Below the pieces are notes generated by a model. That model was not told where the DNA came from and did not search any database. It saw only the letters and a program-made list of their open reading frames with translations. Positions 1 through 10,920 of a stretch of 64,000 bases of DNA are shown in pieces. The translations under genes and the position numbers were made by a program. The stretch spans positions 124,001-188,000 of the forward strand of contig JAIVFJ010000088.1 of NCBI GenBank assembly GCA_025765615.1, read 5' to 3'. The stretch comes from Zopfochytrium polystomum. Lineage: Eukaryota > Chytridiomycota > Chytridiomycetes > Chytridiales > Chytridiaceae. How positions within the stretch are numbered: the stretch's first letter is position 1; the number at the start of each line of letters is the position of its first letter.

Positions 1-151
1 GATCAATAGCCGGCGATTTGAGCTAACAGGGGCTTGCCTGAGTGGGACGGCGGCCGGGTAGAACAAGAAACATTCTTTCGCGGTGCATCTACCTGGAATC
101 GCTCTTGCCGTGTTAAAAACTATTACCGTAACTCCGCCACCTTGCCCAGCA

Positions 152-619
152 ATGCACACGCTCGTCACGCTGGCCCGCATCGCTGTGACGGTCGTGTACG
201 GCGGCGCCGCCCTCCCTTGCTTCTGGCTCGTCAACTACGGCATCATGCTCGCAGGCGGGGAAGGGCTCCCCTACAGGCGAGACTTCTGGACCCACGTCTT
301 CTTGTCGTACCCAAACTGCAGCTTCCAACTCGCAGCACTCTCGCTTCCCGCCGCCGCCATCGGTGTATGGGCCGTCCCCGACCCGCCGCCCGTCGCCCCG
401 CTTGTCGCCGTCGCCCTTGGGCCCCCGGCCGCCTGGGCTGCCGCCGTCGGCCTGCACGCTGTCGTGGAGTTTGTCGACCTGCGGTTCTTTGCCAAGCGCC
501 GCCTCGAGGCCGCCGCAGCCGCGCGAGCCCGGGAAGCCACCGGACTGCTGGAACAAGAAAGGGGCAGGCGTGCCAACGGCGACGGCGCAGGCTACGGCGC
601 CGCAGATGAAGTCGACTGA
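152..619 (+). CDS. small three-helix membrane protein, unknown
   Basis: This is an intact 155-residue frame from the ATG at 152, with mostly C/G-ending third positions like the other real genes here. Three hydrophobic stretches are visible at about residues 3-32 (LARIAVTVVYGGAALP...), 52-72 and 80-105. A basic, Ala-rich tail follows (FFAKRRLEAAAAARAREA). I recognise no family. The frame is open upstream to a GTG at 83, but the ATG is the sensible start. Upstream exons left of the window cannot be excluded. The coding potential is convincing; the function is unknown. Confidence 0.6.
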   Translation: MHTLVTLARIAVTVVYGGAALPCFWLVNYGIMLAGGEGLPYRRDFWTHVFLSYPNCSFQLAALSLPAAAIGVWAVPDPPPVAPLVAVALGPPAAWAAAVGLHAVVEFVDLRFFAKRRLEAAAAARAREATGLLEQERGRRANGDGAGYGAADEVD

Positions 620-804
620 GCCTGGGCGTTGCTCTTGACCTTCTCTTCTCTTTTAGTCCTGGGGACTCGTTTTCCTCCTCTGCGTGCGTTTCCCCACCCT
701 CTCGTTGTTCAAGTTTGGGGGTCGTGCAGTGCGTTCGGTTATCCTTCAGTATGAAGCAGGTGTATTATCACAATTCAATCCTGGAACGTCAAAAACCAGT
801 TCGT

Positions 805-1797
805 TCACTCATCGTCCTCGCCGCCACCGGCGCCGGCAATCTCGGCGGCAAACACCTTGCAGAACACCTCGTACTGCTCCTTGCCCTTGACCGCAAACAC
901 CGCCCTCCGCAGCCACCCACGGCAGCCCCGACCGCCGCCGCCGCCGCCCACCAGCACCGCGCGGAACGCGCGCGCCACCGCCTCCGCGTCGCCGCCAAAC
1001 GCGCCGCACCCCCACGCGCCGAGCACAACCTCGTCGTGCCCGCGCGCCCTCGCGACGCGCAGCACGCCGTCGACCTTGGCCGCGACGTACGCGGCGTCCG
1101 CCCCGTTCGCCCGCAGCGCGGCCGCCACCGCGCTGCACCAAAACACGCCGCCTGTCGTCGCCGTCGTCGCCGTCGTCCCCGCTGACGGCTGCAGCTGCAC
1201 CACGGCAACGTCCGGCACGTACACGGCGCCAAACGCCGGTATCGGGTACGACCCGGCGGCGGCGGCGGCGTGCTCAAGCGCCAGCCCGAGCGTCGATCGC
1301 CCGCACAGCGACTCCTCCTGCGTGCCCTGCTGCCCGCCGCGCCACCCGCCGCCGGGCGTCGTGTCCGACGCAAAGTCGAGCACCAGCGGCGACGACGGCG
1401 ACGACGCGCGATGCGAGGTCGCCGCTGCGGAACGTGTAGGGCGGTGGCGCGGCGCGCGCGACGGCGTGGAGGCCGCGGTGGATGCGGCGGCGGCGGCGGC
1501 GGCGCTTCGCTCGATCAGCTGCGCGGCGGCGGCGAACGCATCGGCGCGCACGACGCGGATGGTCATGGGGCCATTGTCGTCGTCGTCGTCATGGTCGTCG
1601 TCGGCGGTCGTGGTGGTGGCGGGGGCAAGGGTGCGGGTGTCGCGGATCAGCTCTGCGCAGCGCAGGGCGTCGGCGAGGCGGCGGCGGTCGGCGGCGGGGA
1701 CTTGGGCCTGCAGCAGCTTTTCGACTGGTGCGGCGGCCTTGGCGGAGCCGTTCTTGCCGGAGATGCTGCTGCTACTATTTGCAGCTCGGCGGGGCAT
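805..1797 (-). CDS. DUF2263 / microbial PARG-like macrodomain protein
   Basis: This is a single-exon gene of 330 residues starting MPRRAANSS. It carries the hallmark of the TIGR02452/DUF2263 family (microbial-type poly(ADP-ribose) glycohydrolase fold): LDFASDTTPGGGWRGG followed by QEESLCGRSTL at about residues 140-170, and LGAWGCGAFGGDAEAVA near residue 270. In this family the GGG and QEE motifs line an ADP-ribose pocket, so removal of ADP-ribose from proteins or metabolites is the expected role; this is inferred, not shown. The first 120 residues are low complexity (Ala, Ser, and an Asp run). The start is the first ATG after a CT-rich leader and a TATA box about 100 bp upstream. Family call is firm, substrate unknown. 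Confidence 0.85.
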   Translation of the reverse strand: MPRRAANSSSSISGKNGSAKAAAPVEKLLQAQVPAADRRRLADALRCAELIRDTRTLAPATTTTADDDHDDDDDNGPMTIRVVRADAFAAAAQLIERSAAAAAAASTAASTPSRAPRHRPTRSAAATSHRASSPSSPLVLDFASDTTPGGGWRGGQQGTQEESLCGRSTLGLALEHAAAAAGSYPIPAFGAVYVPDVAVVQLQPSAGTTATTATTGGVFWCSAVAAALRANGADAAYVAAKVDGVLRVARARGHDEVVLGAWGCGAFGGDAEAVARAFRAVLVGGGGGGRGCRGWLRRAVFAVKGKEQYEVFCKVFAAEIAGAGGGEDDE

Positions 1798-1893
1798 TAC
1801 AGAGTGGGTGAGGGAGAGAGCGGGAAAGAGGGAGAGATTGGAGAGAGAGAGAGACGGAAAGATTGAGACGCAGAGTGCTGAGAGTGTCGGCAC

Positions 1894-1900
1894 ATTTATA
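1894..1900 (-). promoter_or_regulatory. TATA box of the DUF2263 gene
   Basis: TATAAAT on the minus strand, about 100 bp upstream of the ATG at 1797. A CT-rich leader (GA on the plus strand, 1805-1860) lies between them. Confidence 0.5.
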
Positions 1901-1977
1901 ACGAAGCGGACTGTGCCCAGGGCTGTGCCCCACAAATTTCTTTCCGTGTGGATCCGAGCGCGAAGGCCTAATAATGC

Positions 1978-4873
1978 TCACAGCACAGCCCTTGCGTCCG
2001 CCGCCTCCGCGCGGCCGCCCTTGACCTTGAACCGGTCCTTCAGCGCACGCAGCGCGCCGTACGCCTCCACCTCGGCCTCTTCCGCGTCGAGCCCTCCGTC
2101 GCTGCCACCGCCGCCACCGCTGCCGCTGCCGCCCCCGCCCCGCCGGGACGCCGCCGAAGCAGCCGCCACCACGCGCTCAAGCTTGCCCACCGCGATGGGG
2201 GGCACGGCAATCGCCGCCGCCGACTTTTTCGAACCTTTTGCCGCAGCCGCTCGAGCAGCGTCGTTGACGGCCTGCGCGCGCTCTAGTACGCTCCTCCACA
2301 GCGCGGGCACCCCTCGCCGTCCGTCCAGGCGCAGGAAGGGATTGTGCTGCACTTCGTCGGCGACCGTCGATGGAATCGACGCTATCCGCAGGTGCGAGTG
2401 CTCCTGGAAGGTGGGGTGGGAGACGGAGAAGAATTAGAAAATTAGTAATGGAAGCTGATGCAGGATAAACGGGTTACGAAAGCCTGACTCACTTTGACGG
2501 ATTGGTACTTCATCTTCCGTGCGGGAGGGGAGAAAAGATATGGAGGAAAGTGAAGATTTGAATAATAAAACACTTGATTAGCAAGATTTGTGCAACGTGT
2601 CCACGACGTCCTCAAACAAGCTGAACCACGCGAATAAAGGTCAGACAGGTTGTGCAAGAGGCAGCATCATTAAGCAAGTTGATGCGGTAAACCCCCGCCG
2701 TGGAATGGACACGTGCGACGCTCCATTGGCATCAACGAAAAAAAAGGAGGTAGGAAAGCGTTTCAGAGCCACAGAACCGCTCAATCAACGACTCCGGCAG
2801 TCTTTGCTTGTCTCTCCCGAAAAGGTACAGCCAAGCTCGGACGACGTCGTTCGTCAACGGCGATTCTGGACACTTCTTCAGTCTTGCCTCCCCTGTCGGT
2901 GATGTGCTGATCGCCAGGAAAACCGCACGGTAATCCAAACCGCGGACAGGGATACGCGTTCTCCTTGCCTTTCCCAAAAAGGGATCAGAGGCTCCCTATG
3001 AAAGCTGTCATCATCCCTCAAACGCACACAATTTCCAACTTCCGCTCAGTGATTGCAAGCAGAGCGACGGCGCGAGTGCGCGGGCGGTCAGTGCAGAGAA
3101 TCCCGAAGCGCTCTCACCCGAGGATTTACGCGATGGTGGGACCTACCTGCACAAAAATGTTGCTCGGTTCGAGCTCTCGCGCAAACAAGAGGTTGTTCAA
3201 TGCGTATTCGTGGCCGGGCCACACGAACCCGTCGCCTGGAACCTCGGCCACGAGTGTGCGAACTACGCGCCGCATGTCCGCAGCTGTTCCCTCAAAGTAT
3301 TTTCCTGTTGAGCATAGAAGTTGTGTTGGTCATCAAGAGACGTTCTGATTGCCATCTCACCTGCGCCGCCCACGAAAATGGCATCCCCGGTGAACAGTGA
3401 AGAAACAGGTGGGTGGATGGGCTTTGTGGCTTGCGTTGATTCTTTTGGATGAGACTTTCCCGCACTAAACTTGCTTGGCGCCGTCTCGGGCTCCACGTCA
3501 CCGGCGGCCAGAGATGCCGCGGGGTCAAACAGATACATGACGCTGCCTGCTCGAGACACGTTACGTTTCAGATTGTAATGAAGAGGAAACCTTTTTCAGG
3601 AACTTTCAGACCTTTTGTGTGACATGCCGCATCTACAACTTGAAATCGCATTCGCCCCACCTATGGCCCCAACACACGAGACATAGCCCACCCGTAAGGA
3701 ACATGATCTTCCGATCCTCGCCCTCCAACCCCTCCAACACACCCAACGCAGTAAAGGGACACTCACCGCCACTACAGAGCCACCGACAACCCTGCGATCC
3801 ACACGGTGCCAACCCCAGTTCGTCCAGCCTCCCGCTGGAAAGTCCACCGCACTGCCGTATATTGCAATATCAGGATCAACCGACCGCCAGCGCGCCGAAG
3901 CCGGTGCCGCTGCAGTGGCGGGGCGTGCCGATGAGTTCCTCCGCGCAAGGTCGGCATCGCGCTTCAGGTCTGAGTTTCCCGAGCTGTGGTCCCAGTGGTG
4001 GTGCGTCGTAAGAATGGCGGTCAGCTTGGCGGTCGGCGAGATGGACGCAAGCACCAGAAGCGTCGCGTCGGGGTCTGTTGGGTGGGTTCGGGGTCGAGAT
4101 TTGAGTAAGTGGGAAAGTATGGAAGGACTGGATGAGCGACAGAACTGAAAATTGGTACAAAAGAAACCTGCTGGATCGACCGCGGCGGCGATGTCTGCGG
4201 CAAACAGTTAAAGCGGGCAATCAGTAAACAGGACCAAAGCGAAGGAGATCTCTGGCAGCAAACCTCTTTCCGCGTCGTAGATCAAGTACGCGTAGTTGTC
4301 TGCGCTATATGGAACTGGGACAACAGCAAACGGACCCCACTGCAAGGACAGGCCGCGGAGAGGGTGTCGACGGGTTAGAGAATAGAAGGTAGAAAGAAGC
4401 AGCAACTGCTTCATGTATGACGCCCTTGTCACCTTGTAATCGTTTACGCCGAGCAGGATGCGGTGGTGTCCGACATGCGCAGGCGCCAGATCCGACCCAT
4501 GGGACCGTGACTCCCCGGCTGGCTTGGTGTTCTTCTCATCAAGAGCCACCTCGACAGCTTTTGCAGCATCGATCTTGGCTGTCGACGATGGCGATGGCGG
4601 CGCCGACGGCTGCAACATGGCCCAGCGGTATATGTAGTACCCAAGGGGCGAGTTGAACACACCCATCACGACGCCGGCAAGGGTGAAGGCGCTGCCGCCG
4701 CCGCCCCCACCGCCGCCGCCGATGCGCCGCGCGGCGAGGGCGGCCGCGGCCACCAGCACCGCGGCGCCGACGGCAGCCGCGCCCAGTGGCGTCACTGTCC
4801 ACGGTGGGCTGCCATCCCCTGCCGAGTGGGTTGGTGCTGGTGCGGGAGAGTTGCGTTCGAGTAGCCACCCCAT
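1978..4873 (-). CDS. HAGH-like: membrane-anchored glyoxalase II (hydroxyacylglutathione hydrolase-like)
   Basis: Nine exons give 563 residues: 4873-4433, 4339-4264, 4194-4168, 4074-3767, 3660-3612, 3546-3361, 3304-3147, 2513-2493, 2403-1978. All junctions have GT..AG ends and keep phase. The metallo-beta-lactamase ligands are present: THHHWDH (exon 4), ACHTKG (exon 5), FTGDAIFVGGAG (exon 6), and WPGHEY followed by NNLLFARELEPSN (exon 7). The C-terminal glyoxalase II signature STVADEVQHNPFLRL is in exon 9. The family hydrolyses S-lactoylglutathione to D-lactate and glutathione. Unusual features are an N-terminal extension of about 150 residues with two hydrophobic helices (LGAAAVGAAVLVAAAALAA; LAGVVMGVFNSPLGYYIYRW) and a Gly-rich linker, and an Ala/Gly-rich C-terminal tail. 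A membrane or mitochondrial location is inferred. The start is the ATG at 4873. Confidence 0.88.
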
Positions 4874-4977
4874 GACCCACAACGTTTTTTGCTTTCGACT
4901 TCACACAAAGCTCGACATGAGACGACGCACAAAATGAAAAAACATTTTGATACTCAGAAGTTCACAGTAATTATAAA

Positions 4978-5049
4978 GGGGGTATATATCAGTGGTAGAT
5001 AGCTCGCTTCGCATGCGAGATGCCCAGGGTTCGATCCCCTGTGCCTCCA
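4978..5049 (+). tRNA. tRNA-Ala (anticodon CGC)
   Basis: A 72-nt cloverleaf. The acceptor GGGGGTA pairs with TGCCTCC, with a G3:U70 wobble (the alanine identity element). D stem TATC/GATA. Anticodon stem CTCGC/GCGAG around loop TTCGCAT (anticodon CGC). T stem CAGGG/CCCTG around TTCGATC. Discriminator A. There is no intron. Confidence 0.95.
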
Positions 5050-5748
5050 CACTGTGTTGGTTTTGGGAAGACCACATATTGGCCACAGTACTTCAAACAG
5101 ATTTTTTTTTGGCACTTTTAAAATGAGTTTCAATTCCGGATGCCGGTTTGCGTCGCCGGCGTGCTCATTTTCTTCGTGGAAACGCCAGGAACACAGACGA
5201 GCTGCACTAATGGGATAACGGTGTGGAAATAGAGAAACATTCAATTCACTGCTGCCTTCGAAAGGTCTGACGTTCCAATCTTGATTGCTCAACCCAAAGT
5301 TATTCGGAGGCGATCGCTATAAAAGATCTGGAAACAATCTGACTAAAACATATGCAGCAGGTACCAATGATCATAAAGTTGGGTTAAAACTTATATTCAT
5401 TTGCTTTATTCTAAATAACACCATAGTCGCTGAAGCACACGATTTGCAGTTAGTTTTTCTAAGGAAGTTTTCATGCAACAGACTCATGCTGTTGTTCTCC
5501 ACGATGACAGTGGGCATATCATGTTGACCACTTCTGACACCGATGCCGCCCTGATGCCCTCGCGTCATTGCCAAGCATTTTCTTTTCTTCGGTTGCGTCC
5601 AGGTGGGCTTTTAGTTTCCGGCAAGTGTTACTACTTCATCCTCTCTCTTTCACAAGCAGTAAGGCAAAGGCAAAGGGATGGCTTTACTCTCAGCGAGGCA
5701 CTCGATTGATTTTAAAGAATAGCAAGCAAACACACTTCCGCCAAATTA
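5050..5748. other. intergenic, no gene seen
   Basis: This stretch lies between tRNA-Ala and the 3' end of the BTB gene. It is AT-richer than the genes, and its short open frames lack codon bias. I see no repeat or RNA structure in it. Confidence 0.5.
5061..5064 (+). terminator. Pol III terminator of tRNA-Ala
   Basis: A TTTT run 11 nt after the discriminator base. Confidence 0.5.
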
Positions 5749-6736
5749 TCACATCATAAGCTTTACGAGAATTTCCACCGTCAGCGCATCGCAAAAGCTC
5801 TTGGGGAAAGTTGCTTGCAATTCTCGCATGTCTTGATTCGAAAGTTTGGCATTGCTCCTCTCTGCAGTAAGCTTCGCAACGGCCCTCTTAACAACCTCCT
5901 TTCCACTACCCGCTCCCCAGTGAAGTAGTACTTCGAGCGCCGGCCGAATATTTACAAAGAATCCAACCGGTCTCCCGGATTTACAATTTTCGCACCGCAA
6001 AACAAGTGTCCTTCCGTAATCGGAACAGCTTGACCGCGCGTGGTTGATAAGATCGTCTGAACTTCGGTCCTACGTAAATATTCGAATAGTCCCCCAAGAA
6101 ACTTGAAGTATTACCAGGAGCGGAATCCGCATTAGAAGTTCATGGAGAGCATGAGGAGACACAAGGGGATATTTAAAACGGTCATCTTCGGTGATCTTCT
6201 TAAAGTTTGACGAAAATCTTTGCGGGGAGTCACTGGATAAGCACACGGCGTCAGTAAGTCTTCAAGCCAAACCTCTCGTAGCACGTGTTCTGGATACATT
6301 GAATCTGCAGGTACTCGCTCGTTATTAGTAGACCCAGCATATCTTTGGTGATCGCGCTTTCCACAGTTGGGACCTGGATCGTCCCTTCCGCCAGCACAGA
6401 CGAACCCGGAGCAGCCGATGCCGCAACGACGTAGAGGTGAGCAATGCACGCCAAGGTGTGATATTTGTCCTCGGGAACGGTAAACTCTGCGTACTGTTCA
6501 GAGTCCTCCGAAAACTTGGACGACAACATCGCTTGGAAGAAGCCTGAGGATTGGGTGAGGATGCTCTTGTGGAGAAACAGCACGTCGCACGAAGGTAAAA
6601 GGCGCAAGACGATGTCGCACGTTCGTGGATCGTTGAATCGGATCGCCTCCGAGCTCTGCGGGACCGCGGGTAGCCCGAGAAACTCGCGCAGGCCCGTGGG
6701 TGTGGGTTTTGTGTCGATGGAGGAGGAGGCCGACAT
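5749..6736 (-). CDS. BTB/POZ domain protein
   Basis: Three exons (6736-6273, 6232-6115, 6069-5749) give 300 residues. Introns are 40 and 45 nt with in-phase joins. Residues about 35-110 form a BTB fold: FNDPRTCDIVLRLLPSC, then LFLHKSILTQSSGFFQAML, then SEQYAEFTVPEDKYHTLACI. Such proteins usually bind Cullin-3 or dimerise; no Kelch, MATH or zinc-finger partner domain is visible. The rest is an alpha-helical C-terminal region of a kind often found after BTB domains. The start is the ATG of MSASSSIDTK, the first in frame after an upstream intergenic stretch. The domain call is firm; the role is unknown. Confidence 0.82.
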
Positions 6737-7033
6737 GTTTTTCCTGTCACCTTTCTCTCCAAATCGCAGCGCAAACGTCTCCCACGCAGAGCGGGTGAGA
6801 GAAGGCACCGTTCGCCAACGCAACAACAGCCCGTGCGTGTGAAGTCTTGGCAATCGGGCGATTTGTCATGTGTTGTCCACAGCAGTTCCCTTTTCTTCCA
6901 GTTTCGAGGAACGGGAGTCCGTTTTTGGCACATGCGGTTTACCCAGAGGGAACGATACGACGGATCCGCTTTGGTCCGAAGGTAATGGCATGTTTGTTTG
7001 TGCTATGGGCAAAGTACGAAAACGTTCGTACAT

Positions 7034-7105
7034 GGGGCTTTGGTCTAGGGGTATGATTCCTTCTTAGGGTGGAGGAGGTCCCGGGTTCAAGTCCCGGAAG
7101 CCCCC
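7034..7105 (+). tRNA. tRNA-Pro (anticodon AGG)
   Basis: A 72-nt cloverleaf. The acceptor GGGGCTT pairs with AAGCCCC. The A box is TGGTCTAGGGGTATGATTCC. Anticodon stem CCTTC/GGAGG surrounds TTAGGGT (anticodon AGG). The T arm is CCGGG-TTCAAGT-CCCGG. Discriminator C, as in eukaryotic tRNA-Pro. There is no intron. Confidence 0.95.
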
Positions 7106-7110
7106 TTTTT
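7106..7110 (+). terminator. Pol III terminator of tRNA-Pro
   Basis: A TTTTT run directly follows the discriminator base. Confidence 0.8.
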
Positions 7111-7200
7111 ACTTCATTGCTGCAGCATCACTCCCACAGTTCATTCGAATCGGCCCGCAACGTCATAAATCGACTGTGCTTCACCTTGCAGCGCTCCAAC

Positions 7201-9094
7201 TCACGGCGCAAACGTCCGGACGTTTTTTAGAATGTCTGCCATGATCGACGGCACCTGTTCCGACGTCACGGCCTCCGTGGACATGCTTTATTTCCCAAAA
7301 CAGGAAGTAGTGGTTTAGAAAAATGAGGAAAGGCAAAAGATCGATGAAGAAAGGTGGCAAAGGCGAGAGGAAATCAAGAGACTACTCACAGTACAAACAG
7401 CTTGTGCACTCCTTCCGACCTAAAAGTTAAAACGTCCGACGTTAGACGGGTCCTCGGTGACCAGGAGCGAGCCATCAAACATCAAACAAGGCCAGAAGAA
7501 AAAAAAAACCTCGCGTGAAATCTGTACTGATCCTGGCATATAGAGAATTCCGTCACACCAGGCGTCCGTAAACTTGCACTTGAGGCAAAGCGTGGGGGGG
7601 AGGGGGGGCAGAAAGAAAGATATCAGTGCGGGGACGGCCTTTAGCAACCATCAATTTTCCACCAAAACACTCGACCCACACGTCTATATTGTGACCAAGA
7701 AAAAAAAGGAGCTATAGTGTAACCGCGAAGCAGCAAAGCAGAACTATAAAAGACCTCCACTGCCGGGCCCGCGGTTCGTCCGGTGGTTGGGGAGGGAAGG
7801 GGGAGACTCACCTCGCATCGCTGAAAAACGACCAAAACGAGCTCATAATCTCCTTCTGCTGCACCTCCGGGCCCGGGCGCAGCTGCGGCAGGATGGTCGA
7901 CCCCGTCTTGATGTTGTGGTACAGCAGCGCCAGCGTCTCGCGCTTGGCAAACAGACGCAGGAGGATGGGCGGTTCCTAATTTACCCGGAATGGTCAGGTC
8001 AAATCCAACTAAATCAAATAAAATAAAAAAATTAAGTGGTAACACGCTCTCTCCGCTCACCTCGACCGGGATCTCCAACCGCGACTGAATAAACGACACG
8101 CGGAACTCGTCAATCTTCTTGCGGATCGGCTCGAACGGCTTGTCAATGTATGCCATCACCACCAGCACGTAGCTCTGCAGGCGCACCAGGTACAGGTTGT
8201 GCCACGCGCCGCTCGAGTATACGGGTGAGTACCGCACGCTATACGGCCCCAGCGGCCGTGTGCGGTGGTATTGCAGGATCTTGAACGAAAGAAAGAAAAA
8301 AAAAACAAAAGGCAGGTGGGGGGTGAGGTCAATATCGGGGGAAATAAAATAAAAGGCTGCACCAGACCATTCGCGTCTCGTGCAGGTCAAAGCGCGAGTA
8401 CAGCACCGACTCGCCGAGGATGAGCATCGTGCCGCTGCCGCACACGCCGTCCTGGCTTTCAAGGAAGGAGATGAGGCGGTCCAGCCGGTCGTGCACGTCC
8501 TGGTCCAGAAAGATCTTGTTGTGTAACGCGTTCAAAAAGGGGGGTTAGTGGTCAGCAAGAGCTCAAACACGTCAGGCACTGCCCGTGACAACCCCTCCCC
8601 CCCCCCCCCGTACCTGGTTCACGCCACCCACAACCGCGCTCGGGTCGTGCGCCAGCTTTGAAAAATACGTGCTAATGATATCCTGGAGTGGAAGAAACAA
8701 AAAAAGGCAAAAACAAAAAGAGCGCAGTGAGGAATTGCAAACAGACGGACGAACTGAGGTTACCTGCGCACCGCGCAAATCAAAGAAGTCTTCGTCCCAA
8801 AACTCGCACGAGCCGAACAGAAACTGGTTTTGCAAAAAAAAAAAAACAAAAAAAAAGTAAAAAAAGGGGGGCGTTGTTTGGCACGGGTTTTAAGTAAGAC
8901 GGCCGCTCCCCATTTCCCAAACCTCGCACATGGACCCGACGTCCTTCAACACCGCCTGGATCGCGCCGCTGCCCGTCTGCAGGTTGCTATGCGCCACAAA
9001 GAGAAACTGCCATTTTCCGAATAGTTCGCGGTCAGTGTTTTGGCTTCCGCACCTACCACACCAAAAAAATGAACAAGCACACTGAAAGATAGGC

Positions 9095-9125
<31 letters not shown>

Positions 9126-9609
9126 GTACCAAACCTGCCCATACTCGCGGTACACGATGCGCCCCTTTTGCGCAATCACCTCGCGCACCTCGTCGCCCAG
9201 CAGCGTCACGCAAAAGTTGGAAAGCGCCGACGAGAAGCCGAGGATGAGGCTTTTCTCACGGGTTAGAGAGGGGGTTAGCCGCTCTTGGCGTTCCGGTCGT
9301 GCTAAAACACGTCCGACCCGTTTTTTCTGTTTTCAACGGTCGAACTGGACGCGACACACACGGGGCTCGCGGCGGTCTCACCTCTGGTCCAGCGGATCGC
9401 CCGAGACTGCGTTTGCGTGCAATTGCGTGGGGGAACAGAAACCCGGCGGAGTGGTCAGTTCGCTACATATTCGTGAAAGAAACAAATCCAAGCCCTCCCA
9501 CATACAGTTTTTGGCAAAGTAGATCTGCCCCGCCTTGTGTAGGACGAAAAAGTCTGGTTTTTTTTTGTGTGGCGCGCCGCGTCGCGTTGGGGGTGTGTTT
9601 GCGTGTGTT

Positions 9610-9661
<52 letters not shown>

Positions 9662-9896
9662 TTAGACGAGTCTGGAGGTGAGAGCAGGGGGGTGAGAGCA
9701 GTCGGAGTGGGGGGGTCACTACGATCCGGTGGAAGTGGGGGGTAGAAATCCGGAGATGTTATACGCTCCGAAGGAGGGGAGGGGGGATACCGCGGCGCCC
9801 CGGCGGCGGCGGCGTCGGTCCGTATTGGTGAATGTAGCGAGTGAGTGGTGGCTGGAGGTTGGGGGGTAGTGCTGCTCAACTGTGGACGATCGACAT
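7201..9896 (-). CDS. FUZ-like: Fuzzy-like triple-longin protein (CPLANE effector)
   Basis: Thirteen exons keep phase throughout: 9896-9881, 9553-9506, 9406-9382, 9249-9135, 9006-8923, 8823-8764, 8682-8614, 8514-8368, 8279-8061, 7975-7812, 7578-7510, 7419-7390, 7285-7201. The product is 376 residues; human FUZ is 418. It opens with a longin strand (MSIVHNFFVLHKAGQIYFAK). A second unit has SGTMLILGESVLYSRFDLHE and GAWHNLYLVRLQSYVLVVMA, and it ends with a short helix after GVHKLFVL. The order and spacing match the Mon1/Fuzzy/HPS1 superfamily and are closest in length and layout to Fuzzy. In animals Fuzzy with Inturned forms a GEF-like complex for ciliogenesis. Mon1 is the main alternative but lacks its usual C-terminal motifs here. 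The 16-nt first exon is the least certain join. Confidence 0.55.
9095..9123 (+). repeat. poly-G tract (29 G)
   Basis: An uninterrupted G run inside an intron of the Fuzzy-like gene (C-rich on the transcribed sense). It could form a quadruplex on the plus strand. Confidence 0.9.
9613..9659 (+). repeat. (TG)n microsatellite
   Basis: A TG dinucleotide tract in the first intron of the Fuzzy-like gene. Confidence 0.9.
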
Positions 9897-10920
9897 GCGT
9901 GCGTTGTGGGGCGGAGTTTGAATGGTTGGAATGGTTGGACGGGAAAAAAAAAGAAAAACAAGAGCTATCTCCAATCCGTCCCAGCCGGGCTGGCCCGCCG
10001 CTGTTTCATTTTTTTTTTCTCGTTTAACACTCGCGACGCCCGTCATACAGCGTTGTTGTTGGTACTTCCTGTATTTCTTATTTATTTTCTGTTTTTCATT
10101 TTTCTTGGTCCCCTCTTTGAGCCGTTCAGCGAGTGGCCCCGAACGAATCTGTTTCAGAGATAAAATAGGGGAAAGCGCGCTCGTCCCGCCTATGGTCGTT
10201 TGGCCAGTTACAATGACAAAAAAAAAAGGAGAGGAGAGGGTTCTTGAAGCGGTCCGGTTGTTGTTGTTGCTGGTTTTTTTTTCTCCCTTTATGCGTGATT
10301 CGTTTCGTTTGGGTGTTCCTAGTCTCTCTCTTACAACCCGTCAAAGGAACAAGCAAGAGGGCGATGGGGAGTGAGTGGGGGTAGACCGGAGAAGGGACCG
10401 GGGGGGTTGGGTTGGGAATAATACTTGAACTAAAGGAAGAGCGGGGGGAGAAACAGGCCGGGGGGCCAAGAAAGGAGAAATGGGAAAACTCTAGTTGACG
10501 CAACTGGAAAAAAAGGAAAATGGGGGCCCGGCAAGTGGAAACGAAGGCGACGATTGAGTTTGCGGAGGGTGGGTGGGGTTGCCGAGTGGAGGAAAAAAAG
10601 TAAAAGATTAAGAAAGAGAGGAGCGGCGTATTGCGAAACGATTGGTTGGTTGGTGGGGGGGTCATTAGTGGTAAAGCGTTGCCGCAAAGATGGTTGGGGG
10701 GAAAAGCTCCTTTCGAAACGTAGCCATCTTCTCGAAGACGATAAAAAGAGGAAAGGAACATACGACGAACGAGCGGCGAAGCGGAGGGTCAGCGTTTAAA
10801 CTTTCTACTTTAATACAAGCTGGCGTCCCAACGAGCAGAGGGGGTGGGGGAACAGACCCCACTTCCCCACCGTCGGTTCATCACGCAAGCGGGTTGAACC
10901 TCACGCGACGCCCGTCTCTT
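9897..10920. other. intergenic, low complexity
   Basis: Purine-rich plus-strand sequence between two minus-strand genes. Open frames are translations of GGA/GGT-rich tracts without codon bias. I see no gene. Confidence 0.5.

Noticed and set aside
857..2437. Very long plus-strand open frame opposite the DUF2263 gene
   Set aside because: It is an antisense shadow in GC-rich DNA. Its translation is Ser/Pro/Ala noise, while the minus strand carries the PARG-like motifs.
2732..2977. Minus-strand frame with protein-like text (VVRAWLYLFGRDKQRL) inside intron 7 of the glyoxalase II gene
   Set aside because: It has no in-phase splice sites and would break the continuous EPSN..MKYQSVK join. I recognise no family; probably chance or a tiny relic.
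7683..7743. Possible extra exons (a 20-nt exon at 7724-7743 and one from 7683) in the Fuzzy-like gene
   Set aside because: The longer exon meets an in-frame TGA before the next conserved piece. Direct splicing of 7812 to 7578 keeps phase and gives a continuous protein.
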